Shown: piece after piece, positions 58,487 through 64,000 of the stretch | Position numbering within the stretch: position 1 is the first letter of the stretch | How the letters are laid out: each line of letters opens with the position of its first letter | Assembly: GCF_016427535.1 (NCBI RefSeq) | Contig: NZ_JAELXV010000001.1 | Span: 496,001-560,000, forward strand | Reading direction: 5' to 3' | From: Hymenobacter sp. BT559 | Lineage (GTDB): Bacteria > Bacteroidota > Bacteroidia > Cytophagales > Hymenobacteraceae | DNA length: 64,000 nucleotides | Position numbers and translations under genes: made by a program | Notes under the pieces: model-generated | What the model saw: only the letters and a program-made list of their open reading frames with translations | Databases searched by the model: none | What the model was told of the DNA's origin: nothing

Positions 58487-59791
58487 ATGCACAAGAAGTA
58501 TTTGGCGCTGGCCCTGGTAGCGGCAGGCGCCACCGTGGCCAGCTGCCGCAAAGACGATGTAACGGCCGCCGTGGAATACCCAGCGTATGCCGAGGCAGGT
58601 AGCCCTAGGGTGCTTGCTACGGCCCCCAACGGCACGTTGCTGTACAACGGCGGCTTCGGCTCGTCTATAGCCCCAGACCCCAACGACCCCACGGTTTTCT
58701 ACCTGCTCACTGACCGGGGCCCGAATGCGGCCGGCGTGGCGGCCAATTCCATCGTGTTTGGCAAGGCCGACTTCACACCCCAGATTGGCAAGTTTCGGAT
58801 GAAAGACGGCCAGCTGACGCTAGAGCAAACCATCTTGCTGCAGAACGCGGCCGGCCAGCCCCTTACTGGTTTGCCCAACCCCGCAGGCCAGGGCAGCACC
58901 GGCGAAACGGCGCTGGGCCTCAATGGCCAGCTCCTAGGTACCAGCGCCGATGGCATCGACTCGGAAGGCCTGGTACTGGCCCCCGATGGCACTTTCTGGG
59001 TGAGCGATGAATATGGGCCGCACATCGCCCACTTCGACGCTACCGGCAAGCAGCTTGAGCGCATCAACCCCTTTGGCAGTGGACAGGGCGGGCGCACGCT
59101 GCCGCTAGTGCTGGCTCGCCGCCGCCCCAACCGCGGCATGGAAGGCCTCTGCCTCACGCCCGATGGCAAAACGTTGGTCGGCCTCATGCAGTCGCCGCTC
59201 TACAACCCCTCGTCGGCGGCGGTGGCGGGCTCCACGGTGCTGCGCGTCGTGACCTTCGACCTGGCCAGCGGCGCTACCAAGCAGTACGCCTACTTGCTGG
59301 ACAACCCCAGCCTGACCGGGTGCAGCGAGGTGGCGGCCATCAGCAACACGACCTTTCTGGCCCTGGAGCGCGACGGCCTCTACGGCGGCAATTCGACATC
59401 GCCGGCTACTTTCAAGAAGGTATACAAGTTTGATTTGGCGGGGGCTACCGACATCTCCGATGCCAGCAACACCGCCGCGGGCAAGCTCTACGGCGGCCTC
59501 ACCGTGGAGCAGCTAAAAGACCAGGCCGGGCTGACGGCGGCCGGCGTAGTGCCCGTAACCAAAACACCGGTGCTCGACCTGCTGGGGTCGGCCATCGCGC
59601 CGGTATATCCGCACGACAAAGCCGAAGGCCTTGCCCTTATCGGCAACGACCGGTTGGCCATCTCCAACGATGATGATTTTGGCGTGGTCGATAACGGCGC
59701 CAACGGCTTTGCGCCTAAGGTGCTGCCCGCCACCGGCAAGGTCGATGTCAATCGTATTTACTTCGTGAAGCTGCCCACGCCCCTGCGCTAG
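58487..59791 (+). CDS. Phytase-like (esterase-like) lipoprotein
   Basis: The 434-aa lipoprotein has a signal with Cys at about 20 (AAGATVASCRKDD). The rest forms the phytase-like beta-propeller fold: SSIAPDPNDPTVFYLLTDRG, DGIDSEGLVLAPDGTFWVSD (conserved Asp/Glu pair), EYGPHIAHFDATGK, RRPNRGMEGLCLTPDGK and HDKAEGLALIGNDRLAISND with VNRIYFVKL at the end. The family is named esterase-like activity of phytase; substrate unknown. It should sit on the outer or cell surface side. A terminator follows. Confidence 0.9.
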   Translation: MHKKYLALALVAAGATVASCRKDDVTAAVEYPAYAEAGSPRVLATAPNGTLLYNGGFGSSIAPDPNDPTVFYLLTDRGPNAAGVAANSIVFGKADFTPQIGKFRMKDGQLTLEQTILLQNAAGQPLTGLPNPAGQGSTGETALGLNGQLLGTSADGIDSEGLVLAPDGTFWVSDEYGPHIAHFDATGKQLERINPFGSGQGGRTLPLVLARRRPNRGMEGLCLTPDGKTLVGLMQSPLYNPSSAAVAGSTVLRVVTFDLASGATKQYAYLLDNPSLTGCSEVAAISNTTFLALERDGLYGGNSTSPATFKKVYKFDLAGATDISDASNTAAGKLYGGLTVEQLKDQAGLTAAGVVPVTKTPVLDLLGSAIAPVYPHDKAEGLALIGNDRLAISNDDDFGVVDNGANGFAPKVLPATGKVDVNRIYFVKLPTPLR

Positions 59792-59837
59792 GCGAGCCAA
59801 ACCCGAAGCCGCCGAGAAGTGTGCGAGTGCCAACTGG

Positions 59838-59862
59838 CCCGCCGCTTTTCGGCGGCTTTTTT
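59838..59862 (+). terminator. Terminator after the phytase-like gene
   Basis: CCGCCG-CTTTT-CGGCGG with a T-run. Confidence 0.75.
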
Positions 59863-59982
59863 ACAGCCGCTAACGGTGCTCCTAGGTGCCACAAGATAAA
59901 CCAATAGCCACGTAGGCATGATAGTTAGATAACCCAGCGGGGCGACCTTTGCTACTCACCCGACCTAGCACCGAGTACGTGT

Positions 59983-60591
59983 ATGCAGTGGTACGAAGAG
60001 GAAGTGCAGCGCCTGGCGCAGCTGCCCGTAGCGGCGACCGAACGGCCCAAGGTGGTGTTCTACGGCAGCTCCACCTTTACCCGCTGGCTTGGCCTGGGGG
60101 GTGATTTCCCGCAGGTGCAGGCGATTAACCTAGGCTTTGGGGGCTCGACGCTGGCGGCGTGCGCCTGGTTTTTTGAGCGGGTGGTGCCCCGGCAGCAACC
60201 GGCCGCGCTGCTAGTTTATGCCGGCGACAACGACCTCGGCGACGGCCGCACGCCTGAGGAAGTGGTGCTGTTTTTTGAGCAGCTGGTGGCTGTGAGTAAG
60301 GCGCAGCTGGGTAGCATTCCCTTCTGCTTTGTGTCGATTAAGCCCAGCCCGGCGCGGCTCTACCTGCGCGAGAATATTCAGTATGCTAATGCCTGCATTC
60401 GGCAGCGCATCGCGGCCCTAGGGCCGCCCTACTACTTTCTGGACCTCTACCCGGCCATGCTCGATGGGGAGGGCAATCCACAACGCGCCTTGTACGAGGC
60501 AGATGGGTTGCACCTATCGCCGGCCGGCTACGCCTTATGGCAACAAGCCATAGCCCGGCAGCTCGGCCAGATGGGGCTACTGCCCGCCTAA
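59983..60591 (+). CDS. SGNH/GDSL hydrolase family protein
   Basis: The 202-aa protein has block I VVFYGSSTFTRW (Ser nucleophile at about residue 31; the GDS motif is GSS), block II NLGFGGSTLA, block III YAGDNDLGDG with Asn, and block V DGLHLSPAGY with the Asp/His pair. SGNH enzymes are esterases or lipases; no signal peptide is present, so it is cytoplasmic. It sits 55 bp upstream of another esterase-type gene; they may work on the same ester. Confidence 0.9.
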   Translation: MQWYEEEVQRLAQLPVAATERPKVVFYGSSTFTRWLGLGGDFPQVQAINLGFGGSTLAACAWFFERVVPRQQPAALLVYAGDNDLGDGRTPEEVVLFFEQLVAVSKAQLGSIPFCFVSIKPSPARLYLRENIQYANACIRQRIAALGPPYYFLDLYPAMLDGEGNPQRALYEADGLHLSPAGYALWQQAIARQLGQMGLLPA

Positions 60592-60645
60592 AGCCGATAC
60601 AACAATGGTTTTGCTTTCGCAGGTATCTTATTAATCATAAGCTGT

Positions 60646-61374
60646 ATGCGCCGCGAGTATCAACAATGGTGGAGCCCGGCCCTAGGTCGGTCCATGGAGC
60701 TGCTTGTGTTTGGGCACGCAGGGGCGCGGGTACTCTTCTTTCCGACCCGCAAGGCGCGCTTCTTCGACTACGAAAACTGGGGCGTGGTCGAGGCCCTGCG
60801 TCCCCGGCTGGAGCGCGGCGAGCTGCAGCTCTACTGCCTCGATAGCGTCGATGCCGAAAGCCTGTATTGCCCGGCCAAGCACCCGGCCGAGCGCATCAGG
60901 CGGCATTTGCAGTACGAGCAGTACCTACTCGAAGAAGTGCTGCCCCTGACGTACCATTGTAACCCTAATCCCTGCCTGATGGCGGCCGGGTGCAGCATGG
61001 GCGCTTTCCATGCGGTCAACTTCGCGTTTCGCTACCCGCAGCTGTTTGCCAAAGTGGTGGGCTTGAGCGGGCGCTACGACCTGACGCAGGCTATGGGTTG
61101 CTTCCGCGACTTGTTTCAGGGCTACGTCGACCACGAAGTTTACCTGAACACCCCCAACCGCTTCTTGCCCAACCTCCGCGACGATTTCTACCTAGGGCAC
61201 CTGCGGCGGCTCGATATCAAGCTGGCGATAGGGGAGGAGGATGCGTTTCTGGCCGATAACTGCTTTCTGGACCAGCAGCTGTGGGTCAAGGGCATTGCGC
61301 ACCAGCTACATATTTGGGAGGGTGAGGCGCACACGCCGCCCGCGTGGCAGCAGATGGTGCAGTTGTACCTCTAA
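60646..61374 (+). CDS. Esterase-family alpha/beta hydrolase
   Basis: The 242-aa protein has the nucleophile elbow AAGCSMGAFHAV at about 113-124 (Ser at 117). YDLTQAMGCFRDLFQG and IGEEDAFLADN follow with the Asp, and WEGEAHTPPAW near 225-235 with the His. The form matches the putative esterase family of Bacteroidota and Proteobacteria (FrmB or esterase-D-like). The substrate is unknown. It is located directly after the SGNH hydrolase and before the TonB receptor. Confidence 0.87.
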   Translation: MRREYQQWWSPALGRSMELLVFGHAGARVLFFPTRKARFFDYENWGVVEALRPRLERGELQLYCLDSVDAESLYCPAKHPAERIRRHLQYEQYLLEEVLPLTYHCNPNPCLMAAGCSMGAFHAVNFAFRYPQLFAKVVGLSGRYDLTQAMGCFRDLFQGYVDHEVYLNTPNRFLPNLRDDFYLGHLRRLDIKLAIGEEDAFLADNCFLDQQLWVKGIAHQLHIWEGEAHTPPAWQQMVQLYL

Positions 61375-61717
61375 TGCGGCTTGCTATTAAGCTAGATGGG
61401 GGCTGGCACGCCAAGTAGCCGCCACGGCCACCTAAGGAGCTGCTTGGTAGCAAGAACGCTACCTAGAGCCGTGAATGGATTGCTACCATAATGTTATGCG
61501 CTAGTAGGGTGGGCGTAATGAAATGATAAATAACTTAGATTAGTGCAACCGATTGTGCGCTTAGCTAAGGTGTAGATGTTGTGAATCTTGGTTAAAACTG
61601 ATTTGATTCTGTCGAATCAGGCGATGGGCATAGTTTGATAACATAGCCTGCTTGGTGGCCGGAAAGGGGGTAGCGGAATTTTGCACCAGCAAAGTTGCTA
61701 GCCTTAACCTGCCCTTA
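61375..61717. promoter_or_regulatory. AT-rich upstream region of the TonB receptor
   Basis: A 340-bp region with no gene, AT-rich at 61500-61640. It contains TGATTC-TGTC-GAATCA (about 61606-61621), a small inverted repeat that may be an operator, and GCAAAGTTGC near the start. No clear TANNTTTG element was found. Confidence 0.35.
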
Positions 61718-64000
61718 ATGAATCGTTTTTACGCACCTTTCTTTGGTCTGCTCTGCTTGCCGCTCACGATGTGGGCGGGTACCATCCGGGGGCGCGTGAC
61801 GGATGCCCGCACCGGCGAGCCGCTGGTGGGGGCGGTGGTGTACCTGCAAGGCACCAGCTACAACGGCCAGGTGCAGCTCGATGGCACCTTTAGCCTGCGC
61901 AATGTGCCTGCCGGCGAGTACGAATTGGTAGGTCAGTTTGTGAGTTACCAGACGCTGAACCAACACGTGTCGCTGACGGAAGCCCAGCCCGACCAAACGC
62001 TGAGCCTGCGCCTGCACGACAAAAACAACGCCCTAGAAGAAGTAGTAGTGCAGGGCCGCCGCGACCCCGAGGGCGAAAACGCCGCCCGGCGCGTCGAGCA
62101 AGTGGCCCCAAGCATCGTGAACGTGGTGTCGGCCCAGGCCATTCAGGTATCGCCCGATATTCAGGTAGCCAACGTGCTGCAACGCGTATCGGGCGTGACA
62201 CTAGAGCGCAGCACCAACGGCGACGGGCGCTATGCCATCGTGCGGGGCATGGACAAGCGCTACAACTACACGCTCGTCAACGGCATCAAGATTCCGAGCC
62301 CTGACCCCTACAACCGCTACGTGCCGCTCGACATCTTCCCGGCCGACCTGCTGCAGCGCTTGGAGGTTACCAAAGCGCTCACGCCTAGCATGGAAGGCGA
62401 TGCCACCGGCGGCGTGGTGAACATGGTAATGAAGGACGCGCCCGCCGAGCGCACCCTCACGGGGCAGCTGGGCACCGGCTACGGGCAGCTGTTTTTCGAC
62501 CGCTCGCTGCTGAGCTTCGACCGGGGCGCCATCAACCAGAAGTCGCCGGCCGACCGCAACGGGGCCGACTACCAAGCCAAAACCAGCGACTTTCCGTGGG
62601 CCACCTTCAGCCAGAAAACGGCCCGGCCCAACCTGCTCGGCAACCTGACGTTTGGCAGCCGCTACGGCAAAGACCAGCGCCTAGGCGTGCTGCTGGCCGG
62701 CTCATACCAGGGCCAGACCCGCGGCTCGGATGGCTACTTTTACGAAACGGGTATTACCCAAGACAACTACCCTGTGCTGCGCACGCTGCACGTGCAGCAA
62801 TACTCGACTCGCCAGGAGCGCCTAGGGCTGAATGCCAAGCTCGACTACCGCCTCGATAGCCGCAATACGCTGCGCTTCTACGGCGTGTACTTGCAGCTCG
62901 ATGAGGCACAGGCGCGCTTCGAAACCGATACTACTTATAAAGGCAACGCCCGCCCCGACGTGGACCGCCGCCTGCGCTCGCGCCTCCAGCGCCAGGGCCT
63001 CGCCAACGGTACGCTGCAAGGCGAGCACCAGCTCACGGAAAAGCTGTCGGCGAGCTGGTCGCTGGTGTACTCGCGGGCTACCAATAACGTGCCCGACGTA
63101 ACCGAGCAAGACCTCAAGCTGACTTCGGCCGGCAACCGCTACCAGGACGTAAGCCGCATCTGGCTCGACAACCACGACCAGGACAAAGCCGCGTACCTGA
63201 ACCTGAAATACACTCTGGCCGAAGGCCTGGAGCTGGGCCTAGGTGGCCTCTACCGCGATAAAGACCGCACCAACCGCTACCTGAGCTACCAGTTGCGCGC
63301 CTCGGGTCAAACGGCGGTGAATGAGCAGGATATCAATTCGGAAACCTACACGGTATTTAACCCACAGGGCATTTATGTGGGCAACAACAACTACTCGGCC
63401 ACCGAGCGGATAGCTGCTGGCTATGGCCAAGTGCGCTTGGTGCGCGGGGCCTGGGAAGTCCTAGGTGGCGTGCGGGCCGAGCGCACCAACCAGCAGTACC
63501 TCACAACCTTGCCCGTGACAGAAGCGGCCTACAAGGGCCGCCAGCTTTACACCGACTTTCTGCCCAGCCTGCACCTGCGCTATGCGCTGAGTGCGCGCCA
63601 AAACCTGCGAGCGTCGTATTTCTCGTCCATTAGCCGACCCAGCTTTTTTGAGCTGACGCCCCACAACAACGCGGGCAGCGTGAGCGAAAGCAACGTGTAT
63701 CCCGAGGCGGGCAACCCTTACCTGCGCCGCACCCAAGCGCAGAACCTCGATTTGCGCTACGAATTCTTCGGGGCTGGCAACGACCAGGTGATGGTGGGCG
63801 CGTTTTACAAACGCCTACAGAATCCGATTGAATACGCCCTGACCAACCCCCTGCAGTACGACCCGACTACCGGCCAGGTAAGGCCCGCTGCTAATACCAC
63901 CGCCGTGGTGTACCAGCCCATCAATGCGGGCACGGCCACCAACTATGGCTTCGAGTGGGTGGGCGTCAAGTTCTTTGGCCCGATTGGGCTATCGACCAAC
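61718..64000 (+). CDS. TonB-dependent receptor with carboxypeptidase-regulatory-like N-terminus (partial)
   Basis: The outer-membrane receptor is cut by the right edge after 761 residues. Signal peptide 1-20; residues 22-100 are the CarboxypepD_reg-like domain (GTIRGRVTDARTGEPLVGAV). A TonB-box-like DxV region is followed by the plug (about 110-230: EVVVQGRRD, VSGVTLERST, GMDKRYNYTLVNGIKIPSPD, GDATGGVVNMVMKD) and the beta-barrel from about 240. The plug is of the large TonB receptor type in which a TIGR01782-like conserved opening occurs. Substrate unknown. ATG at 61718. Confidence 0.93.
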   Translation, partial: MNRFYAPFFGLLCLPLTMWAGTIRGRVTDARTGEPLVGAVVYLQGTSYNGQVQLDGTFSLRNVPAGEYELVGQFVSYQTLNQHVSLTEAQPDQTLSLRLHDKNNALEEVVVQGRRDPEGENAARRVEQVAPSIVNVVSAQAIQVSPDIQVANVLQRVSGVTLERSTNGDGRYAIVRGMDKRYNYTLVNGIKIPSPDPYNRYVPLDIFPADLLQRLEVTKALTPSMEGDATGGVVNMVMKDAPAERTLTGQLGTGYGQLFFDRSLLSFDRGAINQKSPADRNGADYQAKTSDFPWATFSQKTARPNLLGNLTFGSRYGKDQRLGVLLAGSYQGQTRGSDGYFYETGITQDNYPVLRTLHVQQYSTRQERLGLNAKLDYRLDSRNTLRFYGVYLQLDEAQARFETDTTYKGNARPDVDRRLRSRLQRQGLANGTLQGEHQLTEKLSASWSLVYSRATNNVPDVTEQDLKLTSAGNRYQDVSRIWLDNHDQDKAAYLNLKYTLAEGLELGLGGLYRDKDRTNRYLSYQLRASGQTAVNEQDINSETYTVFNPQGIYVGNNNYSATERIAAGYGQVRLVRGAWEVLGGVRAERTNQQYLTTLPVTEAAYKGRQLYTDFLPSLHLRYALSARQNLRASYFSSISRPSFFELTPHNNAGSVSESNVYPEAGNPYLRRTQAQNLDLRYEFFGAGNDQVMVGAFYKRLQNPIEYALTNPLQYDPTTGQVRPAANTTAVVYQPINAGTATNYGFEWVGVKFFGPIGLSTN

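Noticed and set aside
1..64000. CRISPR array or cas genes
   Set aside because: No regularly spaced direct repeats and no Cas motifs were found; the recurring hairpins at 43-56 kb are widely spaced terminators.

Overview
The window reads as chromosome of a Bacteroidota member of the Cytophagales, most likely Hymenobacteraceae (Hymenobacter-like). The basis is high-GC coding sequence, a type IX secretion C-terminal sorting domain (29988-31961), a TonB-dependent receptor with a carboxypeptidase-regulatory-like N-terminal domain (61718 onward), near-absence of Shine-Dalgarno sequences, and promoters of the Bacteroidota form TTTG...TANNTTTG. The species name is inference; the phylum is well supported.

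Layout. 1-17.6 kb is mostly housekeeping: a GH3 glycosidase (cut by the window edge), mutL, two tandem rhomboids, clpC, a WbqC-like protein, a secreted protein plus LpxL-type acyltransferase pair, a YciO/Sua5 protein, mltG, a phage-recombinase-like gene, lolD, sucC, a microbial rhodopsin that closely resembles Anabaena sensory rhodopsin, and ohr. At 17690 a tRNA-Arg(CCG) begins a roughly 3.8-kb decayed island. It ends at 21596 in an imperfect 21-bp copy of the tRNA 3' end and contains two tyrosine-recombinase 3' remnants, genes with in-frame stops, small EWE-motif proteins and one intact outer-membrane barrel gene. 21.7-42.7 kb is again chromosomal: an HPP membrane protein, an NAD-salvage cluster (NrtR, NMN adenylyltransferase-like, NAMPT), nhaA, recQ, rhodanese, a T9SS cargo protein, a PASTA / unknown / double D-Ala-D-Ala ligase operon, cutC, pgk, several unknowns, a site-2 protease and a HAD phosphatase.

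A tRNA with CAT anticodon (42789) opens a second accessory stretch, about 43-56 kb: small lipoproteins, GAF and PAS/histidine-kinase signalling genes (the kinase is broken by three in-frame stops), two small sensor-like proteins, an integrase N-terminal remnant, a divergent pair of TlpA-type thioredoxin proteins, and an ECF sigma / membrane-partner module preceded by a perfect 32-bp inverted repeat. This stretch reuses one hairpin terminator sequence many times. The end (56-64 kb) carries a BCCT/BetT transporter, a phytase-like lipoprotein, an SGNH hydrolase, an esterase and the start of a TonB-dependent receptor.

Across the whole window the hexamer CCTAGG is strikingly over-represented (a little over 100 copies by eye, where about 16-21 are expected by chance). 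In genes it sits as CTA-GGN (Leu-Gly) or CCT-AGG (Pro-Arg). This is the strongest signal not explained by ordinary annotation. No rRNA, CRISPR array or complete insertion sequence was found.
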